IMG/VR virus record: IMGVR_UViG_3300043409_002109
Location: 1 to 64,000 of that record
Strand: one strand, 5' to 3'
DNA: 64,000 nt
From: a virus
Under the pieces are notes generated by a model that was given only the letters and a program-made list of their open reading frames with translations, ran no database searches and had not been told where the DNA came from. Every line of letters begins with the position of its first letter. Position 1 is the first letter of the stretch. A program made the translations under genes and the position numbers. Positions 51,949 through 62,433 of the stretch are shown in pieces.

Positions 51949-53180
51949 TGGCCACTGCACCAGAACTTAAAAACCCCTTGGAACTGATTAAAGACTGGCG
52001 CGCTCGCATTGGGTCAAGAACAGGTATAACTAACTTCTCGTCAGATTCTTCGATGAGATCCCTTATGGACGTTCTTGCTAAAGAGGTGTCCTCTCTCAGG
52101 GAGAGCCAGATTAATAGCTTCTATTCTGGGCAACTTTCTAGAGCGCGAGGAGCGGATTTAGACAAAATCGGGCAGGATATGAATCTGCCCAGACTCCAAT
52201 CTACCTTCGCCAGCTCAAATGCCAGGGAGCAGAATGGTGCTTTCTACGTGGATAGCGGTACTTTCGGAGACCTTAATGCTGCAGCGGATATCGTCATCCC
52301 CGCTGGGGCTACGGTTTATTCTGATGAAAGGCAGAACGAGCTTGGGGCTAGAATTGAATACGTTACTACCTCTCAGGTAACCCTACCTGCTGGAGATGCG
52401 GTCGGTTATGTTTCAACTAAAGCTGCAGGGGCTGGTCAGAACTTTAACGTTGGCGCAGGTGTTCTGAGGAACCATGATTTTGCTGACTACGCCTTAGCTA
52501 GTGCTGGCGGCCTCAAGTTCACTAACTTCTTTGCAATTCTAAATGCACGCTCTCAGGAAGACGATACCTCTTATCGATTCCGACTAACGAAATACTACGA
52601 TAAGCTAGTGTCCAGGAACGATACGAAGGTCCTCGTTAATGCACTCCAAATTCCTGGTGTTATCAATTTGAAGATGATCCCAGGGTATTATGGTATAGGT
52701 ACTACAGGGGTCGTTGTTCTAGGGGCCGATTATGAGTCCTCTGATTCCCTAGTCTCCTCTGTACAAACTCAATTGAATAGCTTGTCTATCCCAGGACTAA
52801 ACTTGGTAGCTGTTTCTGCGACCAAGGTTACAGTAGACCTTGAGTTACTAATAGGTACGACTCGAAACCTGACTACCGCCGGACAGAGACAGTTTGAAGT
52901 AGAAATTAGAAGAGTTGTCAAAGAGTTTCTCCGCAACATCCAGATTGGGGGTAGCCTAGATCTGTCAGAATTAGAAGTAGTTTTGAAAGAGAAAACGAAC
53001 TCTGCTATTCGTATCGGAAGAAGAATAGGAGGCGTCCAAAAAGTCTTCAAAAAAGTTTATCTTCGTAGAAGCGCAGCGACATCTCTTTCCAGCGAGAGAG
53101 AGCAATTAATATCCTCAACATTATCTTTGGAAACAAGCGAGTTCCTTGATCTTGGCACCATAGACTTTTCCTACGAGTAA
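51948..53180 (+). CDS. Baseplate J-like protein
   Basis: A 410-residue protein of the baseplate J family (gp6 of T4, gpJ of P2), which forms the wedge ring. Typical elements: N-terminal helix with SDSSMRSLMDVLAKEVSSLRE, the GADLDKIGQDMNLPR segment, a beta part (AGATVYSDERQNELGARIEY, GYVSTKAAGAGQNFNVGAG) and a C-terminal part with VPNVISGKYL-like strands not individually resolved. The gp25-like gene precedes it, as in most contractile phages. It starts on the previous stop's last base. Confidence 0.85.
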   Translation: MATAPELKNPLELIKDWRARIGSRTGITNFSSDSSMRSLMDVLAKEVSSLRESQINSFYSGQLSRARGADLDKIGQDMNLPRLQSTFASSNAREQNGAFYVDSGTFGDLNAAADIVIPAGATVYSDERQNELGARIEYVTTSQVTLPAGDAVGYVSTKAAGAGQNFNVGAGVLRNHDFADYALASAGGLKFTNFFAILNARSQEDDTSYRFRLTKYYDKLVSRNDTKVLVNALQIPGVINLKMIPGYYGIGTTGVVVLGADYESSDSLVSSVQTQLNSLSIPGLNLVAVSATKVTVDLELLIGTTRNLTTAGQRQFEVEIRRVVKEFLRNIQIGGSLDLSELEVVLKEKTNSAIRIGRRIGGVQKVFKKVYLRRSAATSLSSEREQLISSTLSLETSEFLDLGTIDFSYE

Positions 53181-53189
53181 GGACCCACG

Positions 53190-54761
53190 ATGAGCTTTCT
53201 TACTCAACGAATTGCCAATCGATTTCCCCATTGGTCGAAAGTCCGTAGAGACCCATCCTCTCTAGGGCAGCGAAGTGTTTCTACTTTTGCTGAGACCTTT
53301 GAGGCGATGTATGCCAATCAATATCGTTTTGACTGGGAGAACCACCTATGTAAACCTTGGCTAGGCTTGGGCTCTCTGCACGCCATCACCTTAGAGGAGG
53401 AAGACTTCTTTCCCACAACGAGAAGTATCTCGGGTGGTATAACCTACACCTATCCCGATCTTGTGGGCGACGCCATCTCGCTGTCTCAGGTAGACACCTT
53501 AGAAGATATGATCTATGGAATGCCAACGAGAATGGAAGCAGTAGAAGATGTCGAATCAACCTCTTATCTTGTTTGGGATAGTGATTCGCCGACAGTGTTC
53601 AATTCCATTCCAGATGCACAGGCTCTGTATGTGCTGATTACCGATTCTGATGAATGGCTCAAGAAGACTGAGAGCCGGAATCCTCTGTTCGGAGAAGTAG
53701 CTTTTATACGAATAACTGGCGTAGATATTAACGATATCATCCAGTCAGAAGTTCTGTCTCCTAAAGATGATGGCCTTTATCGTGGTAGCTGTTTCTTTAA
53801 AGAAGTGACCGCTGTGGAGACAGAAGGCTGGACAGGTAGGACGAGAGTATACTGGAGCAGCGCCAACCAGAGCACACACACAGACCCCTATAAGGTCGTG
53901 GTCTTTGAGGACTTTGAGGCTCCTCTGAAGTATCAGATGTCACTTAATACGGTAGATGGCACTGAGTATTCTTTCCTGTCTATCATCGGGCAGCGATTTA
54001 ATAATGGGGTTGACTACCGCCGTCCCAATGTCGAAGATATGGAAAGTGAGGAAGAGCTGACAAAGCTTGTTCTTCTCGATGATGCCGGCGCTGAATACTC
54101 CTACGTAGATTTTTGTCTGTCATCATTCAATAGCTTCTTATATGTCTTAGATGATACTGGGAAGGTGCACGTTTATGATGTAAGCCTCCCGAACTTTACT
54201 GTTTCTCAATTAAGCACCTCATTATCTGCAGATCCTTACATGAGGGTAGATCCTTTAAATCCCTACCCTGTCTTTGGTGATACTGAGAAGTTATTCACTT
54301 CTTTATTCCGGCCTAGATGGCCAGTAAACTATGTCATCATCAAAAGAGTAAGCCCTACGGGTGTAACACGGTACCTCCAATCCGATAAGACTTGGGGAGT
54401 AGGATCTGCTCAGCTCACGAGTGGCTTAGTGCAAGACCCTCTGCTCTGGCAAGAGATTACATTCGAATCCGAATATGACGAGATGGGGCAGTGGGAGTAC
54501 TGGGTTACATGCGCGACGGAGCATGATTCTACCGTGAACTATACAGCGGTGATAGCAGGCTCTCTTACCGCTTCTATATCCTTAGCTTCTGGGGTAGCCA
54601 GTCCGCTGTCCCTCTCTATAGACAGGAAGGATCAACTACAGATTGGCGATGGTTCTGATGTCTACAGATTCTCTCTTCACAAAGATTGCTGGATACCAAG
54701 AGACGAAACGAATCAGATAGTTCTCCGCGAAGAATACTCCTCCATAGAGGTAACTTATTAA
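53190..54761 (+). CDS. Distal tail / baseplate structural protein
   Basis: A 523-residue acidic, beta-rich protein of unknown family. Aspartate, serine, tyrosine and tryptophan are common throughout, with no membrane segments. From its order after the J-like gene, it may correspond to a baseplate wedge connector or a tail fibre base. It ends on TAATG, coupling it to the next gene. An ORF in another frame at 53357-53581 is a shadow. Confidence 0.55.
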   Translation: MSFLTQRIANRFPHWSKVRRDPSSLGQRSVSTFAETFEAMYANQYRFDWENHLCKPWLGLGSLHAITLEEEDFFPTTRSISGGITYTYPDLVGDAISLSQVDTLEDMIYGMPTRMEAVEDVESTSYLVWDSDSPTVFNSIPDAQALYVLITDSDEWLKKTESRNPLFGEVAFIRITGVDINDIIQSEVLSPKDDGLYRGSCFFKEVTAVETEGWTGRTRVYWSSANQSTHTDPYKVVVFEDFEAPLKYQMSLNTVDGTEYSFLSIIGQRFNNGVDYRRPNVEDMESEEELTKLVLLDDAGAEYSYVDFCLSSFNSFLYVLDDTGKVHVYDVSLPNFTVSQLSTSLSADPYMRVDPLNPYPVFGDTEKLFTSLFRPRWPVNYVIIKRVSPTGVTRYLQSDKTWGVGSAQLTSGLVQDPLLWQEITFESEYDEMGQWEYWVTCATEHDSTVNYTAVIAGSLTASISLASGVASPLSLSIDRKDQLQIGDGSDVYRFSLHKDCWIPRDETNQIVLREEYSSIEVTY

Positions 54762-55639
54762 TGGCTACCTATACTTCAAGTAAAGTTCTTCTGCCTACGG
54801 GCTTCGATGAGATTGGACTTAAATTATCTCTACAAAGATTCGAGGCTGAGGCTTTAGATGATTACCGCCGTAGACTCTTGCTTGAAACGGCTCAGCCTGC
54901 GGGCAGTTCGTTCAGTCGATTCTCTGCTTCTGTCTCTAGAAAGGTGGGGCTCTTTGATACTCCAGTGATTCGACTTGATATCGTTCTTGATGGCGATGGA
55001 GAACCCCTAGCTGCTGATCCAGTCATTGTCATTACTGCTTCGAAGCTCTATGCCTATCAAGATTACTCCGCTGGTACTGTTGAGATAGAGCTGCTACTTA
55101 CCGACAGGGATGGAGAGTGGTTCATTCAGGATGTTGTTGATGCTTTCAGTGGAAGCACTTATTTTACCTGCACGCTTTTAGACAGCGCCTTTGCCTATAA
55201 GTTGTCCCAGCAGTTAGCTGCTGGTTCTAATATCAAGTTCAAGGAAGTCTATCGTCTATCGCCCCGCGAGGTTCATGACTTTAACGTTCAAAATCTAAGA
55301 GAAGTTCTTTTCTCAGACCCTTTACTTTTCAAAACTGAGGTGGCGACCCCTGGAGACATCGAAGAGTATGGGGATTACTACCTCGATAGGCTTCAAGGAG
55401 CAGTCCAGGCTTATAGCTCCATGGGCGGCGGAGCGGTTGCTGAGTATGTAGAGTTCCCTTTTGAAGTTCGGTACCAGTCTGTTCGAAGCTATGAATTCAA
55501 AGATGAAGATGTAAACCATATTATTTATGATAATCTTTTATCAACTGACGGCTCTGAAAGTAGATTGCTTCTGAACTCTGTCGGGGCGAAAATGGTTAAT
55601 GAGATTCTTGCGGTACATCCGTTAGAGTGGGGAGAATAG
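54761..55639 (+). CDS. Tail structural protein
   Basis: A 292-residue protein. I start it at the ATG at 54761, which overlaps the previous stop codon; the longer reading to 54686 runs inside the upstream gene. An N-terminal amphipathic helix (EAEALDDYRRRLLLETA) and a long strand-rich middle (RLDIVLDGDGEPL, YSAGTVEIELLLTDRDG) are visible. No family recognised; the context is baseplate or distal tail. Confidence 0.55.
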   Translation: MATYTSSKVLLPTGFDEIGLKLSLQRFEAEALDDYRRRLLLETAQPAGSSFSRFSASVSRKVGLFDTPVIRLDIVLDGDGEPLAADPVIVITASKLYAYQDYSAGTVEIELLLTDRDGEWFIQDVVDAFSGSTYFTCTLLDSAFAYKLSQQLAAGSNIKFKEVYRLSPREVHDFNVQNLREVLFSDPLLFKTEVATPGDIEEYGDYYLDRLQGAVQAYSSMGGGAVAEYVEFPFEVRYQSVRSYEFKDEDVNHIIYDNLLSTDGSESRLLLNSVGAKMVNEILAVHPLEWGE

Positions 55640-58111
55640 ATGTCTCTAGTAGAATTACCAGTAGAATGTTTTGTGAAGGAGACAGATAGCTACCAACCTC
55701 TGACTGGGGTTTTTGCTACAGAGGAGTCTATTCCTGGATGGAGATGGGATAGAAGAATCTTGCCCAGCGAGACGAAGGTAGACACAAGATATAATACTTT
55801 TCTCGGTGGCCATTCGGCGGGACTAAGAGACGGAACTAAGCTGAGTGATTGGCAAAGTGGGACTCTGAGCGGTTGTGGATATGAGCAGATTCTTCTGCAG
55901 CAGAAGAACGATAGCCTTCAGTGGGTGCCTCAGGTCTCTACTGGGGAGTACGCCGTCCGGTGGGATAAGCGCCCGCTCTTCTCGGATCAGTCTGTGAGCT
56001 TTAATCTTAGTACAGATGTCACTATGGATGATCGCTATATTGCTCAGCTTCAAAGTGAAGAGTACCAAACAGCTTTAACAGGATCCCTATTTGTAGCTAT
56101 CTGGAGACGCTTAGAAGATTTCTCTATTATGACTGCGATTCCATTCCAGTATGTAGATGAGTTTACTCCACTTCCCGAGTATACAACGACTGTTGATGAT
56201 GATGGGAGCGTAATCTGGGCGCAAGTTTCAGATGTCCACAATGAATATCTTGTAGATGAGGACCGATTAGTTCTTTTTAATAATCTTAAAACTATTGAAG
56301 TTGCAACTGGAGATCGGTATGAAGATTATATCGTTGACAGCTGGGAATCGAAGGGTCCGGGTAGTGCCGATGGTAGAACTCTATTTGCTAATTACTTCCC
56401 CTTTGACTTTAATAGCCTAAGGGTAGCTTCTGTAGATAGCTTTGGGAACCACATTCTATGGGAAGAGGTTTCGAGTTTTAGGAACTCTAGCGCCACAGAC
56501 TATCATTATACGGCAAATTATGATCTTGGGACTATAGAGATGGGAGGCTTCCAGGCTCCTAATCTTAAACTCAAGACAGCTATTAATGCCTTCGCAGATG
56601 AAATTGAAGTGTTCGTGGAGCCAGATATCTTCGACGACTATCTAGACCAAGGGGTTCTTAGAATAGGGAGTGAAAAGATCTTCTACGCAGAGAAGACTTA
56701 TACTGGATTCCGTAATCTAACTCGCGGGTATGACTTTACCTCAGCTGCAGCCCATTTGGTAGGAGCTAACGTCCGAGATACTCAGCATGGTGCCGGTACT
56801 ACAGACGAATTGTATATTTCTTATCGTGCTGTCCCGAGAGTTGACGTAGAGAGTTCTCTCCACACCCGTCGTACTGCGAATAAAACTGGATGGCTGAACA
56901 TAGTTTCTTCTGCAAATGCTGAGACTAATAATATCCTCCAGATATTATCAGCAAACATTAACTTAGCTGAGCTTGTTCTGGAGATTGACCGGCCAATTTT
57001 AGGAGGCAACATTTACGGCCCCGTTTATTATGGGACTGATACCGCTCGTTTGACTGCTCGTGGCCTTGATGCAAATGGGAATCCAGTTGAAGATGTTGAT
57101 ATTACCGTTGAGATTATGAGTGGGGTTGGCTATTTAGATGGCACAAGTGAAGAGGTAACCAAGAGCAGCAACTCTCTCGGTGAGACTTATACAGCTTTTC
57201 ATGCCCCATATTCAGATGCTGAAGTAGCCTACAGAGTATCCTCTGTATCTCATGATGCTGGAGATACCTTAATGAGCGTCTCTGGTTTACCAAGAGGAGT
57301 TTCAGTTGAAGATATCTGGGTCTTCCAAGTTCTGAAGAGAGATCCTTTTAGAGGTACTGTTGGCAAACCAAGTACCGTTCTCTCTAGCGGTGCCAGCAGC
57401 GCACCCAATGGCGATTCATATCTAATTTTGGATGGTCGGATAGATGATAATCTTAGGGGCGGTAAAATATATGTTCTAACTACTACCGGTGTAAAGAGGA
57501 GTCATGTTATCGTTTATTCTGAGGTGTACACTGATCTAGTAACTGGGCATGTCAATACTAAATTGTATGTAGGGGGTCCTCTGGTCCCCGCTTACAATGA
57601 CGGGCAGCCTTGCTGGGTGCTTACTGAGGAGGACATAGAATGGGATCCAATTGCTAAGAGAGGCCAGCGCGTTGTCGTCTATGAGTGGTCTGCTTCTGCT
57701 GCCCATCCTCTTACTGGCGATCCTGGTGCTTATACTCCTGTGCATCCGAACAGTATTAGTGCGGGGGTCTTAAGATTTACTGGAAGAGAATTCCCCTTAC
57801 CCGATGCTAATGATGATGAAGTTGAACTAGGCGCTTATGTTATAATAGCTCCAGGTGAAACAAGAATCAGAGCTGTGGCCCAAGATCCTTTTACAAATCA
57901 AACTGTTACTTCTAATCAATTGAGAGTAAGAATAAGTCTTCCTCAATACCTACTGGGTGTTGATTCTAGTGGTGCTTTACCTGTACCATATGGTTTCAAG
58001 TTCGCGACTGAAGAGTTCAATGTTGGCGCAGGCATAGGCGGAGCAAACTTTCTTACTATCAATCCGAAAGCTTCGGGAATAAATCAATTTAGTATCACAG
58101 GATTAATCTAA
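55640..58111 (+). CDS. Distal tail protein with Ig-like (Big) domain
   Basis: An 823-residue, beta-rich protein. Residues about 312-385 (starting near PNLKLKTAINAFADEIEVFV, with IGSEKIFYAEKTYTGF and NLTRGYDFTSAAAHLVGANV) match a recurrent phage tail pattern of short strands ending in a tRG-x-aaaH motif. Residues about 468-520 (TARGLDANGNPVEDVDITVE) resemble a bacterial Ig-like domain. Likely part of the tail tip or fibre network that touches the host surface. No catalytic motif seen. It starts directly after the previous stop. Confidence 0.6.
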   Translation: MSLVELPVECFVKETDSYQPLTGVFATEESIPGWRWDRRILPSETKVDTRYNTFLGGHSAGLRDGTKLSDWQSGTLSGCGYEQILLQQKNDSLQWVPQVSTGEYAVRWDKRPLFSDQSVSFNLSTDVTMDDRYIAQLQSEEYQTALTGSLFVAIWRRLEDFSIMTAIPFQYVDEFTPLPEYTTTVDDDGSVIWAQVSDVHNEYLVDEDRLVLFNNLKTIEVATGDRYEDYIVDSWESKGPGSADGRTLFANYFPFDFNSLRVASVDSFGNHILWEEVSSFRNSSATDYHYTANYDLGTIEMGGFQAPNLKLKTAINAFADEIEVFVEPDIFDDYLDQGVLRIGSEKIFYAEKTYTGFRNLTRGYDFTSAAAHLVGANVRDTQHGAGTTDELYISYRAVPRVDVESSLHTRRTANKTGWLNIVSSANAETNNILQILSANINLAELVLEIDRPILGGNIYGPVYYGTDTARLTARGLDANGNPVEDVDITVEIMSGVGYLDGTSEEVTKSSNSLGETYTAFHAPYSDAEVAYRVSSVSHDAGDTLMSVSGLPRGVSVEDIWVFQVLKRDPFRGTVGKPSTVLSSGASSAPNGDSYLILDGRIDDNLRGGKIYVLTTTGVKRSHVIVYSEVYTDLVTGHVNTKLYVGGPLVPAYNDGQPCWVLTEEDIEWDPIAKRGQRVVVYEWSASAAHPLTGDPGAYTPVHPNSISAGVLRFTGREFPLPDANDDEVELGAYVIIAPGETRIRAVAQDPFTNQTVTSNQLRVRISLPQYLLGVDSSGALPVPYGFKFATEEFNVGAGIGGANFLTINPKASGINQFSITGLI

Positions 58112-58112
58112 G

Positions 58113-59870
58113 ATGTCAGACTCACTACAGCCTGGAGTTAAAGTAGCTCCGATATTTGTTGATGGAGAAGCTTCCCCGGCGGCTAAGTTCACTGCTATTG
58201 GAGCACAGCTTTCACGAGCCACACGAAAACTAGAGGCAGCCGTTGGGGATATCCATGATGAGTCATATCCTTATAGCTCCCTTAATGATGCTCGACTGTC
58301 TGTAGAGTGGGGCCGGTCCAAGACAACTGATGCTGCACTTACTGGAACAGCTACTCGATCTTTAGATATTGCGAATCTTGCTAGGTTAATTGGCCCATCA
58401 TCCAATTTGAATCCTAAGCTTCCGGCAGGCACTGTAACAGTAACGGAAGATATCCCGGCTGGTGTCCACGAATTCACTTTGCAGTTTCCCCCTTTAGCTC
58501 TCGTGAGTAGCACTGACGCTGCTGTTGTTATTGCTAATAGTCAGGTAGCCCCAACTACAGTCAGCGGCACAGGCGATTTCCATAGAAGCGGAAGCACTAT
58601 CTATACTTTCGATGCCACCGCCGGTGATACCATTACCTATACACTTACCCCAAGTGTTTGGGGTAGTGGACCGAACTATACGGGAGGTACATTCAATGTT
58701 ATCCCTGACCTGAACCAGCTTGAAGCTGGTGGTGATGGCTGTGTGGCAGTGCTTGATGGCGATGGCCGCTATAGCATTACCCTTCCACTCTGCACCCATC
58801 TATCTTCGAATATAGGCGGAACTGTTATTGCATTAACTGCAGCTGATCCCCTCTATAACGAGCAGCTTATTCTTCCTAGAGTTCTAGTAGACAACTATGT
58901 TTCCGATGAAGTGATTCCTGGTGGGTTCTTGTACCTTCGGAACTGGACTACTGGTGAGGTCTATGATGATGCTACTTATTACTATTCGGCTAACGATACT
59001 ATTATCGTTGGGGGTATAGACCTTGATGATGCGATAGCGGACGGTGATCTCTTAGCCATTGTTACAGTAGGGACTGATATCACTACTACCTTAGATGATC
59101 TGCGCCAGAAATTTGCTTACCACAAGCATGACCGTAGCCGTGGGGAAATGGCAATTGAAGCTGAAGATATAGTAGGCTGGACAAAGGAGCCAGGCGCTAG
59201 TGGTATCTTCACAAAGAGTGTGATGCCTGGAAACTATGCCCCGCAGTATCTTCATAGAGATGGTTTCGAATCGAGTGAGGATGGTCTTAACGACAATAAC
59301 ATCATGAGAGGGGACCTCGGACTTGGAGCTGCGTTCTCTGATCCTGGTGATTTTACTGACACAACTAGTGGAAGGGTCTCTCAGTCCCTTCTATTCTTTG
59401 GAGGAACGGGAGGTGACACAGCTAGTATAAGAAGAGGTGCTACAGGGAACTTAGAAATAGAGGCCGGAGCTTCCAAATATATCGAGACTGAATCAACAGT
59501 TTCTTTGAAGGAAGGTCTGCGAGGAGATGATGGAGATTTAACTGCTGGGCTTTATACAGCGAAGCTGTTCGTCTATCCAATAAATAATGTAACATATGCT
59601 TCTGGTATAACTGTAGATCTAGATGCGTTAAATGCTACTTCAGGTCTAAGTTCAATCGCTACGATTTTACATGGCTTGCAAGTAATGATAAAATTGAGCA
59701 CAGAAGATCGCTGGTATGGCGTGATCAACAATTCCCTTGTTGGAGCCCGCGATTGGGGATGGAGTTTTAATCAAGCGAATTGGACTTTATCCATTGTGCT
59801 CGGCGGTGGAGCAGATTGGGGTTCTGGACCAGACATAGATATCCGAATTATGGGCTGGTATGGAGTCTAA
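58113..59870 (+). CDS. Putative tail fibre or adhesion protein
   Basis: A 585-residue, threonine/glycine/aspartate-rich, beta-structured protein. A segment at about 335-350 with HKHDRSRGEMAIEAEDI followed by a hydrophobic joint resembles the link between the base and shaft of phage tail fibres. C-terminal part (about 510-585, GVINNSLVGARDWGWSFN) may be the receptor-binding tip. Function rests on composition and position. Starts one base after the preceding stop; the stop overlaps the next start. Confidence 0.5.
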   Translation: MSDSLQPGVKVAPIFVDGEASPAAKFTAIGAQLSRATRKLEAAVGDIHDESYPYSSLNDARLSVEWGRSKTTDAALTGTATRSLDIANLARLIGPSSNLNPKLPAGTVTVTEDIPAGVHEFTLQFPPLALVSSTDAAVVIANSQVAPTTVSGTGDFHRSGSTIYTFDATAGDTITYTLTPSVWGSGPNYTGGTFNVIPDLNQLEAGGDGCVAVLDGDGRYSITLPLCTHLSSNIGGTVIALTAADPLYNEQLILPRVLVDNYVSDEVIPGGFLYLRNWTTGEVYDDATYYYSANDTIIVGGIDLDDAIADGDLLAIVTVGTDITTTLDDLRQKFAYHKHDRSRGEMAIEAEDIVGWTKEPGASGIFTKSVMPGNYAPQYLHRDGFESSEDGLNDNNIMRGDLGLGAAFSDPGDFTDTTSGRVSQSLLFFGGTGGDTASIRRGATGNLEIEAGASKYIETESTVSLKEGLRGDDGDLTAGLYTAKLFVYPINNVTYASGITVDLDALNATSGLSSIATILHGLQVMIKLSTEDRWYGVINNSLVGARDWGWSFNQANWTLSIVLGGGADWGSGPDIDIRIMGWYGV

Positions 59871-61975
59871 TGTCTAAGATTACTCTAGAGCTATTAGCTA
59901 ACTACGAAAACGGAGGGGATCCCTATGTCTGGGAAATCCCTCTGCATGTTCATGTGCATAATAGGATAGAGCAGTTTGTTTATTTCAATGAGATAAAAGA
60001 CGGCGCAGCCCCTATCGCTTACCTTGAGAATCAAGCTTTAGACAGTCGGCGCAACTTGCATGTAGTTAACAGAAGCTATCAGATTCCTGGCAACGCCATC
60101 AACAAGATCTATCAATTGTCTAGCTGGGATAAGGTCTCATCCTCTTCTTATTCTTCTATGTATAAGAATATTCTTGCTACCCATAAGACTTATGTAGATG
60201 AGAATGGTAAGACTCAACCTCTGTTCTGGAAGCATGTCCTGCCTGCTGATACTACAGTAGCAAAGTTGCAAGTAATTAGTCTTGGCGAGCGACTGCCTGT
60301 TGAGTCGGGTTATTTATTCGAGGTCGCAGATGGGGCAATCTATACTAACTATCAGAACATATTTGATCAGGACACTGGCGCCTATAAGCTGTACTTTGTG
60401 CAGTCGAGCACTTCAGCAGGCGCCACCTCTCATGTTCTTTTAAACCCAGAGCCTACCGTTAGCGAAGGCACTTGGGAAGATATCGATCTAGATACTGGTG
60501 ACTGGATAGAAGGTAAAGTCGTATTCTCTCGGTCTACTGGAACATCAGGGACAACGTTTTATTTTAGCGAAGCTCATACTTATTATATTAAGCCTTTTGA
60601 AACCTCACTTATTCAGCCTCGACTACCTAATGGTAGACTCCCCACTGACCCCTGGTATTTAAGATTCAGTGCCGGCGATTTAACTGCCTATGTAAACTCT
60701 TCGGCAAGAAGATACTCTGTTCCTGAATTCGAGCTGCAGAATTTCGCGCCCTCGAAGCCCTATATCTATTCACCTTATGAGCACATGAGCTACGTGAACG
60801 AGCGGGTGCTTGCGGCAAACAGAGGCTCATTAAAGATAGATCCAACGAATTCCTTACATATGGAACTGTTCATCTATGATGTTGAAGGTGTGCTTATTCG
60901 AGTACTTTCTACTAACACTGGCTTAGAAGCCACTCGTTATTCTACCACTGATGTATTCTATGAGACTGATAAGATTCTTTCTTGGGATGAGTACAGTGGA
61001 AAGGTCTCTCTAGGCATAAAGCTTCTACCGAGCTGGACTATCAAGGCGCGCTACTACTATGAAGCTGACGACTATCAGTATAGTGGTATTGATTTGAATC
61101 CTCTTTCTAATAAGTCTATACGCAACAAGACAGTTGTGTTCTATATCGTCCCGAATGTGGACGATGAGGACCATGCCATTCATCATCTTGTAGTAGACAT
61201 GGCAGGTATGATTGTTGAGTGTAGTCAGGGTGCTGGCTATGTGCATCCCAACCTACAGCTTCTTACTCCAGTCGGCACTTACAACTCGAATACTGTCATA
61301 GGTAAGCCTTACATATCTGAGACAGGTGATGACAGCTTTGTGTCCCTCTATACAGCGGGAGCTGCGAATACCTACGGTTATTCCGTCCTCGCAGAAGTCT
61401 CATTCGTAGAAAAGAATTTCCCCGAGAATCAAATCGTCTATGATGTAAGGCGCCCCGGGGCCGTCATTAGTCCGTCTAGATTCGAAGATGTAATCCAAGC
61501 TAATCCTAAGATCCTACAGAGTCTTCTGGGGTATGGAGAGTTCGGAGAAGAGGTTCCTCGTAATGGCGTTGTTGTCTTGAAGCCGCCCCTGACTCTACTC
61601 TCCGACTACGGAGGGGAGCTAACAGAGGAAGGCGTGAAAGCTCTTATCACTCAACACCTGGACTCTGCTGTTTATCCTATTATTCAGTATCAATATCCTG
61701 TTAGTGAGTTGGACGTAGATTCTACTGTCGTTGAGGAGCTGACATTGACTTGGACCTGGGAAGGTCCGGATCAGACGTATGAGCTTTTGAGAAGAGAGAG
61801 TCCTGCTGGGCAGTGGGAGGTAATTGATACTCAAGTATCCCCCGCAAGAGGGGTTCTGACTTATAACGATGTTGGATTAACCGCTGATGCAGTATACTAT
61901 TACACAGTAAGAATTACTGAGGATGGCATTACATTCCCAAATGGTAACAGCGTAGCAGCTAAGGTGAGAGCATGA
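59870..61975 (+). CDS. Distal tail protein with C-terminal FnIII-like domain
   Basis: A 701-residue protein. The ATG at 59870 overlaps the previous stop codon, which makes it the better start than the one at 59780. The first 600 residues are beta-rich with many Tyr, Ser and Asn and no recognised family; residues about 621-700 form an FnIII-like domain (LTLTWTWEGPDQTYELLRRE, TADAVYYYTVRI). FnIII domains in phages often mediate contacts with carbohydrate or other tail proteins. Ends with an ATGA overlap to the next gene. Confidence 0.55.
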   Translation: MSKITLELLANYENGGDPYVWEIPLHVHVHNRIEQFVYFNEIKDGAAPIAYLENQALDSRRNLHVVNRSYQIPGNAINKIYQLSSWDKVSSSSYSSMYKNILATHKTYVDENGKTQPLFWKHVLPADTTVAKLQVISLGERLPVESGYLFEVADGAIYTNYQNIFDQDTGAYKLYFVQSSTSAGATSHVLLNPEPTVSEGTWEDIDLDTGDWIEGKVVFSRSTGTSGTTFYFSEAHTYYIKPFETSLIQPRLPNGRLPTDPWYLRFSAGDLTAYVNSSARRYSVPEFELQNFAPSKPYIYSPYEHMSYVNERVLAANRGSLKIDPTNSLHMELFIYDVEGVLIRVLSTNTGLEATRYSTTDVFYETDKILSWDEYSGKVSLGIKLLPSWTIKARYYYEADDYQYSGIDLNPLSNKSIRNKTVVFYIVPNVDDEDHAIHHLVVDMAGMIVECSQGAGYVHPNLQLLTPVGTYNSNTVIGKPYISETGDDSFVSLYTAGAANTYGYSVLAEVSFVEKNFPENQIVYDVRRPGAVISPSRFEDVIQANPKILQSLLGYGEFGEEVPRNGVVVLKPPLTLLSDYGGELTEEGVKALITQHLDSAVYPIIQYQYPVSELDVDSTVVEELTLTWTWEGPDQTYELLRRESPAGQWEVIDTQVSPARGVLTYNDVGLTADAVYYYTVRITEDGITFPNGNSVAAKVRA

Positions 61976-62430
61976 GCATTCAGGATTTAGAATTTGAGAT
62001 TGTATCTTCAGGCGATACTATTTATGACCCGCTTACGCTAGTTTCTAGTGTGGTGATGGAACTAAGAGTAACGAATATGGGAGACGAGGACTTAACTGAT
62101 CTTGGCTTCTATCTCGTCCCCTCAACCGATATCGGAGATGTGGATAATCCCTCTGAGGTTCCTGCCGAAACAGATTTCCAGGATGTTCTTTCTTGGGGGC
62201 AGGCGGTCTTTCTTGGAGAGGAAGTCGCTGGTGGAATAAAGATAACCTGTGATCCTGACGGAAGCGGCGATGAAACCACCTACTTCACTCGTGCCGCTGG
62301 TGCCTCAGGCGCAACCAAGATCCCACTTTTAGATTTAGATAGTGGAGATAATGCTCTCTTCTCTCTTGAGTTAGAGACTCCCCCAGGCGTTCCTTCTCGC
62401 AGGCTCTACGTAGACTTAGTTTTGGAGTAA
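61972..62430 (+). CDS. Small beta-rich structural protein
   Basis: A 152-residue acidic protein that looks like a single beta-sandwich (LEFEIVSSGDTIYDPLTLVS, LRVTNMGDEDLTDLGFYLVP, RLYVDLVLE), similar in style to CARDB- or Ig-like modules. Overlaps the previous gene by four bases. Probably a decoration or connector of the distal tail; no sequence motif identifies it. Confidence 0.55.
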   Translation: MSIQDLEFEIVSSGDTIYDPLTLVSSVVMELRVTNMGDEDLTDLGFYLVPSTDIGDVDNPSEVPAETDFQDVLSWGQAVFLGEEVAGGIKITCDPDGSGDETTYFTRAAGASGATKIPLLDLDSGDNALFSLELETPPGVPSRRLYVDLVLE

Positions 62431-62433
62431 AGA